Shown in pieces: positions 1 to 12,693 of a DNA stretch of 45,000 bases; position 1 is the stretch's first letter; each line of letters begins with the position of its first letter. Position numbers and translations under genes: made by a program. Source of the stretch: Chrysomallon squamiferum (taxonomy: Eukaryota > Mollusca > Gastropoda > Neomphalida > Peltospiridae); contig CM022668.1 of the NCBI GenBank assembly GCA_012295275.1, forward strand, positions 13,938,022 to 13,983,021, in the 5' to 3' direction. The notes under the pieces were generated by a model. It saw nothing but the letters and a program-made list of their open reading frames with translations. It was not told the DNA's origin and searched no databases.

Positions 1-94
1 TCTGGCTGGATGAGGCTCAAACAAAAGGATGAGATATTTGTTCCTCTTCCTTTCTTCATGTCCACTGATCAAAGATAATTGTCAAGGGCTTTCT

Positions 95-300
95 GTGATC
101 AAATGGTGAACGATACGAAGATTTCTTTTCTTCTCCTGGTCAAGCAGACGACAAAAAATTTCCTTTCTTCTTTTTGTTCTTCAAGATGGCTGAATACAGG
201 GAGAAAATTTCTTCCTTCTTTTATCTCCATGATGAGTGAACACAAAATTTCTCTTTTTATAAAGCAGAGCGCAAATATTTCTCTTTTTTTTACTTCTTTT
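95..300. repeat. diverged minisatellite, period about 40 bp
   Basis: An ATTTC followed by a T/C-rich run recurs at about 121, 159, 207, 247 and 277, each time after an A-rich stretch. This looks like an old tandem repeat with a period of 30-48 bp that has decayed. An open frame of 127 codons crosses it on the plus strand, but its translation is low in complexity and resembles no protein. Confidence 0.45.
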
Positions 301-779
301 AATCTTTATAAATTTTGTATGTGTATTTTTTTTAATGATCTGTACAGAATACAGACTTATTTTTTTTTTTTTCATTTTCTTCTGGGATGCTTGAAGAGTG
401 CTAATATTGTTCTTCATAATATATTTATTTTATTTTTTTTCCATGAATGCCAAACCAAATGAAGAATTTTTTTTTTTTTTTTTTTTTTTTCATTTTTTCA
501 AAATGTCTGACCACTAGGCAAATATATTTTATTTTCGTTTCTTCTTTGTCTTCAGGAGGGCTAAAGGAACTGACATTTACACAGTCTGAGTTTGTTGATC
601 TTTCCTAACTAGCCAACTGACCAGCAATGACCAGTGTCCTAGACTCAATTCATCAAATCTGGGAATTACCTTTCATGGCTATTTTTGATTAGTGATGGTT
701 TCGAATGCCCACCATTTGTTCCTCACAACCATAAATATCCAGCTATCATCTCCATTGTCATCTTACTTGTAATAGTCAT
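301..779. other. AT-rich intergenic DNA with poly-T tracts
   Basis: Homopolymer T runs lie near 360-372 and 467-490. The rest (about 540-779) is ordinary-complexity AT-rich sequence with no convincing coding frame, splice pair or RNA gene. Confidence 0.5.
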
Positions 780-1010
780 AATAAAGATGAAGAATTGTAT
801 TTGTTGTTGGTGTTGTTGTTGCTGATGCTGTTGTTGTAGATGCTGTTGTTAAATTATATCATCACCATTCACTATTATATTTCAGTATTTAATAAAGATG
901 AAGAATTTTATTTGTTGGTGTTGTTGTTGTTGTTGCTGATGCCGTTGTTGTAGTTGTTGTTGTTAAATTACATCATCACCATACACTATTATATTTCAAT
1001 ATTTAATTCA
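780..1010. repeat. tandem duplication of a ~112-bp unit
   Basis: Two direct copies (about 780-889 and 891-1008) begin with ATAAAGATGAAGAATT, run through a GTT/GCT trinucleotide stretch and end with a shared TTAAATTA(T/C)ATCATCACCAT block. The copies differ by point changes and by trinucleotide number, so this looks like a recent local duplication. Confidence 0.75.
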
Positions 1011-1030
1011 TGTTTAAGACAAATTAGTTA

Positions 1031-1225
1031 TTAGTAGTAGTAGTAGCAGTAGCAGTAGTTTTAGTAGTAGTAGTAGTAGTAGTAGTAGTAGCCACAACAG
1101 CAGTAGTAGCAGCAGCAGCAGTAGTAATAGTAGTAGTAGTAGTAGTAGTAGTAGTTGTTGTTATAATAACAGGAGAATTATTATTATTATCATTATTATC
1201 ATTATTATTATTATTATCATTATTG
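1031..1225. repeat. compound trinucleotide arrays (TAG/CAG and ATT)
   Basis: An interrupted (TAG)n/(CAG)n array spans about 1031-1155 and is followed by an interrupted (ATT)n array at about 1175-1225. No coding frame is supported. Confidence 0.85.
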
Positions 1226-1796
1226 TTATTAATGTCACTGTTTTGTTGTTTTTGTTGTTACTATTGAACTATACTTTGAATGTTGTTTTTCTAAATATAT
1301 TTTATTTATTTTCTTGAAAACAATAAAACTAGGAAATTGCTTTTATTCTCTAAAGAATTAGCAACCACACACTAATATTTCTTTACCTGCAAAGCAACAA
1401 TTCACTCGGGAGAAACAACTTTAAAAAAAAGAACAGTTTACAAAATCAATTACATTCACATGACTGTTTTTCCATTATTTAAATGTTTTTGCTTGTTTGT
1501 TTTTCATTTTGTTTTTTGTTTGTTTATGATATTTAGATTATGAAAATTTGCCAGGAACAGTAGTAGTAAGTTCATTGGCTTTATTTTAATTTTTTTTTTT
1601 TTTTTGAACTCTGTTATCTATTAAAATATTTCCTGTTCTAGACAGCACTCTCTTACTGGTTATCAAATTCTGTGATATTTCCTATCTTTGTATTTACTTA
1701 TCATTATCTATTGTAATCACTGACCCACAATTATATATCTGACTGCTGCCCTTTGAAATAGTTCCTGTTCTAGATAAAGCTCTCTAGATAAAGACA
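1226..1796. other. AT-rich sequence, nothing assigned
   Basis: Mostly A+T with a poly-T tract near 1590-1605. No open frame, splice pair or RNA gene could be supported on either strand. Confidence 0.5.
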
Positions 1797-1797
1797 C

Positions 1798-1872
1798 AAA
1801 GAGGTGTCGTATGTCATATCCTGTTTATGGACATGTCTATATAAAAGTTACTTTTTGCTTATGGAAACACTC
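1798..1872 (+). mobile_element. decayed SINE-like fragment (molluscan type)
   Basis: The order of short blocks (GAGGTGTCGTATGTCATATCC, then CTGTTTATGGACATG, then TATATAAAAG, then GCTTATGGAAA) follows the internal part of a SINE-like repeat I recall from many molluscan genomes, whose body reads roughly GTGGTATGTGCTATCCTG, CTGTGGGA, GCATATAAAAGATCCC, CTAATGG. Only the middle is recognisable here; no tRNA-like head is visible. The family assignment is from memory. Confidence 0.4.
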
Positions 1873-1894
1873 TGAAGATTTGCACTTAACACGG

Positions 1895-2245
1895 TTAGAA
1901 AAATAAATAAATAAATTAATTAATTAATTAATTAAATAAATAAATAAATAAAATAAAATAAAATTATACAGTTGTTGATAACAAAATAATAAATGAGCCA
2001 TTTATTTTTAGATTTAAATTAAAAAAAATATATATATATACTTCATTATTTCATATGTTATTGTTGATAAGTTCCCAAAAGAATTTAAAAAATTAAAATC
2101 CAACAGAAAAATAATAGGAAATTCAACAACAGGCATTAAAAAAAAAAAAAAAAAAACAAGACAATAAACAATTTAATTTTCTTATTGTTACTGTTGATTC
2201 AAATTATTTTCAAAAAAAAATAATAATAATAATAAAAGTTTAAAA
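1895..2245. repeat. A-rich low-complexity block with TTAA and AAAT arrays
   Basis: (AAAT)n and (TTAA)n lie at about 1900-1960, an (AT)n at 2029-2040, poly-A near 2138-2156 and (AAT)n near 2220-2235. No gene signal. Confidence 0.7.
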
Positions 2246-3344
2246 ATTAAAAAAAAAAAGAAATCCAAGGATCTTATTCAAATGGTTTTAAGAAAATAAA
2301 TAAACAAATAAATGTCAGTCATACTTGACTTTCAATCATGCTGAAATATTTGAGAACTGTTTTAAAAACAAATTACAGAAGTCTTCATCTTCAACCGTGT
2401 TCATGTTTATTCATGATGTTTTCAGTGCACGACAAAACAACATGAGGTCAAGGACGTTTTAACATTTGTCATTTCTGTTACAAACAGCTTTTTAGATTGG
2501 TTTGAAAACAACCAATATGGCCACTATCTCAAAAAAGTAAAAAAAATGTCTTCTTTACTATTAAATTCTTTTATTTATTTATTTATTTCATTTTATTTGC
2601 ATTTTTGTCGGTTTGTTTATTTCTTTCTTTCTTTTTATTTGTTTTTTCCTTGCTTTAATTATTATTATTATTATTATTATTAATTTTGTCTGTATGTTTA
2701 TTTATTTATTTATTTATTTATTACCTTTTTCTTTGTTTTCTTCTTGTTTATTTATTTATTTTTCCTTATCAAAAGAAGTAACAAAGAAAGCAAAAATCAG
2801 AAATGAAATCAATTTTCTTGTAAATTTATAAAATATTTTTCTGTTTAATATTAACTATATACAGTTTTATACAACAGCATTTAAGTCATCAAATACTTTT
2901 GTATCAATTTACTGTTCAATAAAGGCAAAAGTTAGTGGAACAAAATGGCACTGATGTATCCATGGACAAATATCCAAATGCTGTTTATGAATTTAACTTT
3001 AAAAAAAACCCAGTATAAACTTTTGTTTCAACCAGGAAAAATCACGAACATAACCTTTATGTTCGAATTTGTTACTTTTTATATACATTAAATATTTAAC
3101 TACACAAATAACAGACTAATAAATATAAATTTCATATTGCATATATTATACATAAAGCTATATTCTAAAGCCATATATATACATGATTTCAGTTTTTTTT
3201 TTCTAACAGTTTCTAAATATCACTGCATATTCTTACATGAATAGGTTAGATGTATGTACTAATTATTTGTTTGTGCCATGAAAAACATAAATAATTGATT
3301 CGCTGGAGTTATTAACAAAATTACATGCATTTATGATATATATA
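2246..3344. other. AT-rich intergenic DNA with TTTA/ATT arrays
   Basis: Contains (TTTA)n at about 2570-2590 and 2697-2724 and (ATT)n at about 2657-2682. The remainder is AT-rich and has no supported gene on either strand. Confidence 0.5.
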
Positions 3345-3353
3345 TATAATTAT

Positions 3354-3899
<546 letters not shown>

Positions 3900-4190
3900 C
3901 TGCTCGGACTGACCATTCATTCATCCCCCCGTCCCCACCATCCTGCCATGACCCCCCCTCCCTCCCTCCCTCGGGAGACTGGACGTTTAAGTAGAGGTGT
4001 GAAGCCATCACACTGGCCACTTAGCACTTGTTGAGTCCTGCCTGCCTGTGTAATTGAGGATACTTCCTGTGCAGACATTTTCAGTGTGACAGGTAGCAGA
4101 AGTAAATGATTGCCTAATCAATTTGGTAACAAATACCAGCAGTTTCTGGTGTGAGTGAAAAGCTATCTCTGCCCAAGGCACACTGAAACC
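3900..4190. other. ordinary-complexity, GC-richer block, function unknown
   Basis: This block is clearly richer in G+C than its surroundings and free of microsatellites apart from a C-rich run at about 3953-3971. On the minus strand it holds a small frame, 3917-4078, of 53 codons starting MSAQEVSS and containing three tryptophan/glycine-rich segments near its end. The frame has no recognisable domain and the end is partly low in complexity. A conserved non-coding element or a non-coding exon is at least as likely. Confidence 0.25.
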
Positions 4191-4688
4191 AGTTTTGTTT
4201 TTTTTGTTGTTTTTTTTTACTTTACTTTACTTTCCTTGGTGGACCCTAAATTGGCTGAAGGATTATTTCCTTAAGGACCCTTGGGTATTAATACTATTAT
4301 TTACTGAGAAACCCCTGAAGATAATTTCCATGGTCTTGTATAGCTCTTATTATTACTGTGCAAACTCTTTAGTGTTATATTCTTGAGAACATCTGGGAAT
4401 TATTTTCTTGTATTCCTTAGGGATTATTGTCTAGTAATCCTAATGGATTATTTCTATAAAATATCTGGGGATTATTATTTGGTAAATACTGTAAGGATTA
4501 TTTTTTATTTTTTTTATTATTATTTTTTTTTTTCATAAGCTGTTGATGATGTTTTCCTTGCATACCTCTAATGATTAATTTGTAGTGAATCACTGAGAAG
4601 TATTTTGTTGGGTAAATTCCTAGGTTTATTTTTCTGTTTACAAAAAAACTTATTTTCATCGGAATATTATACAACATATACACATTAG
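4191..4688. other. AT-rich intergenic DNA
   Basis: Repeated short GGATTATT motifs occur near 4259-4500 at irregular spacing, suggesting a decayed short repeat. A T-rich run lies at 4500-4533. No gene signal. Confidence 0.4.
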
Positions 4689-4735
<47 letters not shown>

Positions 4736-4931
4736 GATGCCTATATTAACCCCATCTGACACCCACACCCACACATGCACATATGTTAAGTCCTTCACAC
4801 ATGCACAGACATCCATATGCAAGTGATTAAGTCAGACACTCCTACACACATATGGACACTCATTCATCACATAAACACACAAAATGTATTAAACTCTGTA
4901 ACACAGGCACCTATATGCATCTCCTTATATG

Positions 4932-4984
<53 letters not shown>

Positions 4985-5060
4985 GCAAACACAGTCAAAA
5001 CGCACTCACCCACACACTATCTCAAATTTTTTCTCACTCTCTCTTTCTCTCTCTTGTAAA
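4689..5060. repeat. (CA)n arrays and CA-rich DNA
   Basis: (CA)n at about 4691-4732 and a longer run at about 4934-4983, with CA-rich, cryptically repeated sequence between and after them. The His/Thr-rich open frames here come from the dinucleotide. Confidence 0.9.
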
Positions 5061-5990
5061 ATAATTTTATTTACGGTACAGCCTGATAGTTCTCACGTCA
5101 GCTAACATTATACACACACTCTCTCCTCTGGTGATATTTAGTCAGTGTCAGTGTGTGATGTATTGCATCATCTTCATGAAAACATCACGTACATTGTGGT
5201 AGTAGTAGTAGTAGTAGTAGTAGTCATATTGCATCATACTATATAGCAAAGCTCAAGTATTACCGATTTGATGATGGTGATGTTGACGTTTTTGTTCTTC
5301 TTCTTGTTAAACGAGGTTAATGTTGTTTAAAAACTGAAGGTGTGAGTAAGAATAAATTAATAAAATAAAATAAAGAAATTTTGTTTTTGTATTTGCAGTA
5401 CATATAATGGATGAATGTAAATCAGTCTGTGTGTATGTGTACGTGCATGTGTACACATGCACACACACAATTAATTACTGTGCATATCTGTGTGTGTCAG
5501 TGTGCAAGTATTTCTTTTATGTATTTCTGTATGTCTTAGGATACTGTGTGTGTATATGTGTGTGTGTGTGTATGTGTCAAGGTATTATGTATAAATATAT
5601 TTGTGTGTGTGTGTGTGTTTGTTTATTTGTGTATGTATGCAAGTGAGTGCATCTGCATTTATATGAAAACTAAAAATAGACAAATATATTAATTTAGAAA
5701 ACTGTCCATTTGTGGAAACCAAAGATACAGATAATACACAATTTTCTCTAGAGCTCATCCTCACCATGCCAGTATGGAAGGTTTATTATTAATTAAGATT
5801 TATGTCATCTTCTGAATGTTCCAGAGAAAATAATGACCTGCGCAGGTTGTTATGAAAGGAGATGATGTAAGAACACAGTCTAGAGTTACCACACATGAAT
5901 TTTTCTTTGTCATAGCCGCAAATCAATAAAAGCCAAATGAGTCTTGTAATAATGTCTGTAACATTTGAATAAGTGTATTAATACATGCAT
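5061..5990. repeat. (TAG)n and TG-rich stretches in AT-rich DNA
   Basis: (TAG)n covers about 5202-5224 and a TG/TGTA-rich stretch about 5424-5645. The rest, including 5661-5990, shows no gene. Confidence 0.6.
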
Positions 5991-6150
5991 AAATTAGTTA
6001 AATAATTAACAAAAGAAAAAATAAGAAAGAAAGAAAGAATGGAAATAAATAAATAAATAAAAATAAAAAAATAAATAATAAAATAAATAAATAATAAAAT
6101 AAATAATAAAATAAATGAATAATAAATAAATAAATAAATAAACAGAATTA
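5991..6150. repeat. (AAAT)n-type low-complexity block
   Basis: AAAG and AAAT/AATAA tetranucleotide arrays with interruptions; no coding potential. Confidence 0.85.
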
Positions 6151-7379
6151 AATAAATATTAGTTAAAAGATTAGAATCAATATATAGAAACCATCACAAA
6201 TGTGACTGAATAAAAAATAAATTAAATACTTTACTGCTGATACTCAATACAATTCATTACTAGCAGCTTCTAGATATTAGACAAAGCCATTATTTTTTAT
6301 TACGATAATTTAAAAACCCTGTCTGCTGCCATTCCATGAATTACTCATCAGCAATAAGCGATCCTTTACATATACCTTCCCATTAACTAAAAAAAAAATG
6401 TTTCTGGTACATTTGTACTCTCTGGATTGATAATAATAGAAATAATTTGAGGTTTTTGTGAACCAGAAAATCACACTTTCAGTGCATAACTTATATCACA
6501 AACATTTAAAAATCCCTCAGTATGTTCGTCTGTCTGTATTATAATTATTGTGGTAAAATGAGAAAAACAAAAACTTTCATTTATAGCAAAACAATATTTG
6601 TTTTTCTCTTTTAAAATATATTTAAAATATATTGATTGTGTGTTGTTTTGTTTGTTTATGCAAGTTAATATGTAACAAAATGAAATTCATTCATGCATAT
6701 ATTACTGAAACATCTGTGAAAATTTTTAACATTATGAATCTTTCAGATCTTTCAAAGACTGTTGAGTATTGTTTACCAGTAAGTAGAAAATTGACTGTTA
6801 TTTACTAACTGGATTTACAAAATGATCAGAATAAATATGTTTATAGCTCACAACTTTATAACCTTGCCAAGTTGATTTATATGTGATGCAAATTCATTTC
6901 CATTGCTGTTACTATCACCATCATCATTATGTTGGTATTTTTCTTTTTTTCTTTCTTTTTCATTTAGTTTTTAATTTATAATTTTTTAATTTAATTTTTT
7001 TAGATAATTATTTCTGTTATTACTGTTGCTGATGTTGTTCTTGTTATTCTATTACTATCATTTTTGTTATTTCTGTTAGTATTTTTGTAGTAATTATTAT
7101 TGTTGTTGTTTTTGTTATATTCCTATTGTTATTACTGTTGTAAATATTATTAATGGTATTTTTTTACATTACTATTTCTGTTGTTATAAATATTATTTTA
7201 ATCATTATTATTATTATTATTGTTCTTATTCACACACACACAGTTCTAAATGACTATATTACTGTTATCATTATTATTTTAATTATAACCGTTCTTCCTA
7301 CCATCATCATCATCATCAACATCATCATCATCACCAAAATTATTTTATTCACATCACTTCTCCCCCACCCCCACCCTGT
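6151..7379. other. AT-rich intergenic DNA with ATT/GTT motifs
   Basis: T-rich runs near 6940-7000, dispersed TTATTGTTG motifs at 7010-7150, (ATT)n at about 7204-7222 and (CAT)n at about 7303-7333. No gene could be supported. Confidence 0.5.
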
Positions 7380-7725
7380 CAGCAGTTTACAAACAAATTA
7401 CAAATATAAACGCTACATTTGCAAATTACATAAGAGACCATTGTGCAATATTAACAACATCAGGAATGATTACCTGCAAAGGTCATGCCATTTGTAAAAA
7501 TAAATTTTTCAAACCCGCACCATGAGATAAATATGGACGTGGAGTCAAAACAGAGAGCTGTGCGACTACAAATTAATGTGGGAAGATTCCTCGGTGCTGT
7601 CATCAGCAACACTGGGACAACGGCTTGTCAAAACGGTAATGGGAAAATTTTACTCCATTAAACAAGGACAAATTACTACAGCAGTGTTTCCAGGTTTTGT
7701 CTTAATTGGTCAGTGGAGCGAGTGA
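7380..7725. other. ordinary-complexity block, possible exon or conserved element
   Basis: Together with 3900-4190 this is the only microsatellite-free, balanced sequence of the left 9 kb. On the minus strand a stretch open for about 32 codons lies between a possible acceptor (near 7568) and a possible donor CAG|GTAATC (near 7483). On the plus strand a 50-codon frame starts at about 7578 (MWEDSSVLSS). Neither resembles a family I know and they cannot both be coding. It might belong to the gene whose first exon lies at 14529-14616, but no phase-consistent join was found. Confidence 0.2.
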
Positions 7726-7727
7726 GA

Positions 7728-7946
7728 TTGAGAGAGAGCGAGAGAGTGACAGAGAGCGAGAGAGAGAGAGAGAGAGAGTAAGAGAGAGAGTAAGAGAGAG
7801 ATTGAGAGAGATTGAGAGAGAGCGAGAGAGAGAATAAGAGAGAGAGTAAGAGAGAGAGAAAGAGAGATAACGAGACAGAGAGATTGAGAGAGAGAGAGAA
7901 AGAGAGATAACAAGACAGAGAGATTGAGAGAGAGAGAGAGAGATTG

Positions 7947-7982
<36 letters not shown>

Positions 7983-8165
7983 AAGAGAGAGATAACGAGA
8001 GAGAGAGAGTGAGAGAGACAGTAAGAGAGAGAGAGAGAGATAACGAGACAGAGAGATTGAGAGAGTGAGAGAGAGAGTAAGAGAGAGAGTAAGAGAGAGA
8101 GAAAGAGAGATAACGAGACAGAGAGATTGAGAGAGAGAGAGAAAGAGAGATAACAAGACAGAGAG

Positions 8166-8212
<47 letters not shown>

Positions 8213-8468
8213 AGAAAGAGAGAGAGAAAGAGAGATAACGAGACAGAGAGATTGAGAGAGACAGTAAGAGAGAGAGAGAGAGATAACGAGACAGAGAGAT
8301 TGAGAGAGAGAGAAAGAGAGAGAAGAGAGAGAGAAAGAGAGATAACGAGACAGAGAGATTGAGAGAGAAAGAGAGAGAGAGATAACGAGACAGAGAGATT
8401 GAGAGAGAGAAAGTAAGAGAGAGAGAAAGAGATAACGAGACAGACAGAGAGAGAGACACACACACTGT

Positions 8469-8531
<63 letters not shown>

Positions 8532-8552
8532 CAACAGAAAGTGAGAGAGAGA
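7728..8552. repeat. AG-rich higher-order satellite, ~800 bp
   Basis: A purine-strand array of GA dinucleotides in which a longer unit, GATAACGAGACAGAGAGATT followed by a variable (GA)n, recurs about ten times (for example near 7867, 7906, 8038, 8109, 8233, 8281, 8340, 8380). Two copies carry AACAAG instead of AACGAG. The array was therefore amplified as a composite unit, not only by dinucleotide slippage. Minus-strand frames of 250-315 codons across it are Ser/Leu/Arg artefacts. Confidence 0.9.
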
Positions 8553-9840
8553 TGGCTCAATGGTGGTTTCATTATTTTACTTTTGCCTGGTTTTGTTGGC
8601 AAGAGGTGTTGCTCTATTTGCATTTTTCTGGCTTTTCTTTCTTTATTTTTTGTCTTTTTAATTTTTTTAATTATAATTTTTGGGATGTTTTTGTATTAGA
8701 GGTTGTTGCCCTACTTTTTCTTTTTTATTTATTTTTTTAAATTTTTAAGTGGTTTGCTTGGATTTTTTGTTGTTGTTGTTGTTGTTGTTGTTCTATTTAG
8801 GGCTGTATACTCTTTTTTTGGTTCATTATTTTGGTATGATTTTACTGCTCATTATAATTGTAATGTGTTCTTTGGTTCGATTTTCGAGAAGAAAAAAAAA
8901 TAAATGAAAGAAAAGACCTACAGATCAGCATGTTAAAACCATCAACCATAGATGCCAAATAGAGAAAAATCATGTTACTTATTGAACAAAGATAAAATAA
9001 AAAAATTTGCTTTAAAAAGGTAATTAGTTCCCCTAATTAACAAAAGACACAGGTCATTTCCATTAAGGAAGACAACTCCAACATCAGAATTAACCTGACA
9101 GTTACCATAGCAACACATCTGACAAATCAGCAATGGTTTACACTTTTCAACCATGTGATATTATCTCAACAACAAATTCTGGCTGATGTGTCATCAAGAC
9201 TAATTAAGGCTTGATGTGTTGTTGAACAGAATTTCTGTTTGTTTTCAGTCCATAGTAATAATTATTATTAATGGCAAATATCATCAGAAGGCAGAACTGA
9301 ATTTTAAAAATAACCTGAATCCAAAAAACATCAGTTGGTTGGAAACTTAATCTTTGAATTTATTAAAGCGAATCTTTGGCAGAAGGAATGAATGATAAAA
9401 AAAAATATTAAAAAAATAAAAAATTATTTACACTTACAAGTTATTATTTTAATGTTCCTGGAGACCTTTTATCATTAATCATTAATCATTAATGACAATA
9501 TTTGACAAGTAATGATAAAACTGATACAAAAAAATCTGAACATTTTAACCCCTCTCATAACTACATTTTGATGTCATTGCATACATAATAACAACCAGGC
9601 TTTTTTTGGAGGAGGGGGGTTGCCTAAAGCTGGATGCCAAGAAACAATAAAACAAAACTTGGAAGTATACAGAATATATTTTTCATATCACCAAATATTA
9701 CGTTTTAAATGAATAAAGAATATTTATGGAAGCCTATGTATGTATATAAAAGAATTTTCAAAAATTGTCAAGAAAATGTTCTAACCTTATGTATGACAGG
9801 AGCCCTTTTAATTTCTTTGCTATGTAATTGCTTGATTATT
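8553..9840. other. AT-rich intergenic DNA
   Basis: T-rich and (TTG)n sequence at 8630-8795, then AT-rich DNA. 9050-9245 is more complex and contains related words in opposite orientation (CAACAACAAATTCTG and TTGTTGAACAGAATTTCTG), a possible weak inverted repeat. A triple ATCATTA/ATTA word lies at 9470-9493. No gene is supported. Confidence 0.45.
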
Positions 9841-10015
9841 TCCCAATCCTGCCAGTGCTCCAAGACAGGCTTTTATCAAAGGTCAGTAATAGTAATAGCT
9901 TATACTGTTTACGGGTGGTGTTGTTTATAAAAGAATTCTGGCTGCTAATCAAAAGAATAACCCTTGAAGTGGTGGCAGTGGATTATATTTCTCAAAATTA
10001 AATGTCAGTAATAGT
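9841..10015 (+). mobile_element. decayed SINE-like copy (molluscan type)
   Basis: Successive words CCAGTGCTCCAAGACAGG, TTTATCAAAGG, TTTATAAAAGAATTC, TGGCTGCTAATC, AAAAGAATAACCC, TGAAGTGGTGGCAGTGG and ATATTTCTC match, in order and spacing, a SINE-like repeat widespread in molluscs, as I recall it. The same body is seen in reverse at 16873-17105. About a fifth to a quarter of positions have changed by my reading, so it is old. It lies in intergenic DNA. Confidence 0.5.
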
Positions 10016-10552
10016 AATAGTATAAAAGTCTACGGGAAGGTATTTACAAAAGATTACTTACTAATCAAAATGAATAGGTCTTACAGAAGTGGATTTTCTT
10101 CATTATATCAGCATACAAACAGAACACAAGCTTTCAAACAAATAACTGAAACTAGATGATGCAATAATCCACACATACAAGTTTTTCATTAAGTAGTAAT
10201 GGAGAATAAAGGTTTCGAGTTCCATTCATTACTTTCAATTATAAATAAACATCTGAATAGATGTGTTGTTTTTTTTTTAAATCTATAAATTGAGAGTCTG
10301 CAGGTGTAATTTATTATTTCAAACTTGGACAAATGTTTCAGTATAAGCAATTAAAAGCATCAACTCACCATTATATGAATATACAATAAACCCAACATTG
10401 TAATGAAAGAAGAATGCAATAAGCTTATTTAATGTAAACATTGAAAATGCAGTAAAAGTTTTTGTTTCCTTAATATGGTAATGAATATAAGCATACCTAA
10501 CTGTCTAGTCACTGTTATAAATATAACTGAATATATCATTATATGCATGCAA

Positions 10553-10591
<39 letters not shown>

Positions 10592-12285
10592 TATACGTAT
10601 TTGGTTATATTTTGTTTTTTAAATTTATGAATATATTTATAACAATAAGTGGACAGTTGTTTAAAACCATTTAGAAAACTGTGTAATGTATTTCTTACTA
10701 TTAAAAATACATTGGAATATAAACATGTGAAAACATTTTACATCATCATTTTTATAAAATGCACTTGCAATTATTTTCTAATTCCAACAACTGCTCTCAA
10801 ATCCGTAATGACAGATTGGATGAATACTGTAGTTTTGTGATTATTTGTGTTTGTGTGAGTATGTGTATGTACACACACACACATATAAAAAGACATACAA
10901 AAACATCTTAATTTTATATTATCTGTAGCAGTTGTTTTAAATCTGGTTAGAATTAAGTAAGATTCAGACAAATATCAACATGGCTGCCACCTTTAATAAC
11001 AACATTTCGGAAACTGGTACAGAACAAAATGGCTGCCTTTCTTCAACATAAAAATACAGGATATGTACAAACTACAGAAATAATCTAAAACAGAAGTCCT
11101 AGACATTTTTCTGAACTAAAAATTTAAAAACTTGTTACACAGTGATAATAAAAATCCCTGATTTCCATGTAAAATAAATTACATTAAAAAAAAAAGATTA
11201 AATTTAAATACAAAACCTTCAGTGCCATATGAACTTAGGTTGCCTTTTATTTAATGGGTCTGATTTCATACTGAAAAATAAACTCTTTTGTAAACTTTGA
11301 AATGAAAATAAATTAATTATTTAGTGTATTAATAAAAAGTGAAAATGCAATAGGATTCTGAAGTCGTTCCATCGTCTTTAAATTAAATCAGGAAAAGTTA
11401 AAAAAATACTGATGATTTGAAAAATTAAATTTCACTATCTTGTTTGTTGTATTTGGTATTTAAAGGGGGTTGCAAATTTTATTATTCACATTCTGAAATA
11501 TTATTAATATTTATTTTATTTGAATGAACTGTTATGTTATTATTATAAATATTTATTTATCTGCATTTGTTTTATTTTATTTCAAACTGTTTTATTTTAT
11601 TAACTGTCATTTTTGAATTTAATATAATTTATGTTATTTAAATTATCTCACATTTCATTATTTCACTTTTTTTTATTCCCATTTTAATTTTTCATTCCTG
11701 AACCATTAAAATTTATTTCATTTGATACTACTTTTATTTACGTTAACTTTTTTCTTTAAATTTATTACCACCTTTTCTTCTGTCTTTATGACACACTCTC
11801 TCTCTTTCTTTCTCTCTGTCTGTCCTTCTCTCTCTCTCTCTTTTTTCTTACACCATCCCCCAGGGAGAAATGAGACAGGACATTTAATATATTGATTTAT
11901 GAGTGAAGAAGAACAAAGACTCATAATCCGAATAAAGAAACCGTATCAGTGTGCTATCATCCCAGACTTTCAAAGTTGACAGAATACCAGTAGTGACCGC
12001 AAAGGACAACAACCAATGCAATAGCAGTGATTTATGGACTAGTTGGGTACATTCTGCCTGCACAGTGAACTCTATGACCCCCCCACACACCAACAGGGAC
12101 CTGGTAATCTTAAAGAATAAACAAAGGACAGATGGAAAACCATTGTCAGACACATAATGAAATATTTGGGTTGTTGTGAGTGAAAGGTTTTGAAAGGCTG
12201 CAGTGTGCATTTTTGTGTGTCTAAATCTGCAGGGAAGTGGAGGGAATGTAGTGTGCATATATACATGTGTGTGTATGAATTGTTT
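10016..12285. other. AT-rich intergenic DNA
   Basis: Holds (AT)n/(AC)n at about 10552-10594, a short CA run near 10870-10880 and CT-rich sequence at about 11797-11850. 11930-12260 has ordinary complexity, with a minus-strand frame of 124 codons that is rich in Leu/Phe and has no domain signature; I do not call it a gene. Nothing else is supported. Confidence 0.45.
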
Positions 12286-12310
12286 GTCTGTCTGTGTGTG
12301 TGTGTGTGTG

Positions 12311-12357
<47 letters not shown>
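12286..12357. repeat. (GT)n-(GA)n compound microsatellite
   Basis: A GT run to about 12312 followed by about 21 GA units. Confidence 0.95.
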
Positions 12358-12360
<3 letters not shown>

Positions 12361-12654
12361 AAATGTACATATTATTTGTATATATGTATAGTTAGTGTGT
12401 GTATATATATCTGTGAAAGAAGACTGTGTATTGTTTGTGTGTCTGTATGAGGTTTATGTAGATGGTTGTATGTACATATATATGTGTGTGTTCACTGTCT
12501 GTATACTTGTATCTGAAACACTTGTAAAACAATGCACATCAATACATTACAAACATACACACATCCAACTGTCCATACACTACTTTGTACTTTTACAGTG
12601 CTTACAACTGGACCACAAATACACAATCAGTTCATCATAAGCACAGGAAACTGT

Positions 12655-12661
12655 TACACAG

Positions 12662-12693
<32 letters not shown>

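Noticed and set aside
79-462. 127-codon plus-strand frame rich in Phe and Ser
   Set aside because: It runs through a decayed T/C-rich minisatellite and resembles no protein.
7676-8623. Minus-strand frames of 250-315 codons made of Ser and Leu
   Set aside because: They follow directly from the AG dinucleotide satellite: all three frames on that strand are open and the composition is only S, L, R, I, Y and F.
11884-12258. 124-codon minus-strand frame
   Set aside because: Leu/Phe/Ser-rich without domain, membrane pattern or splice context; overlapping frames exist on both strands.
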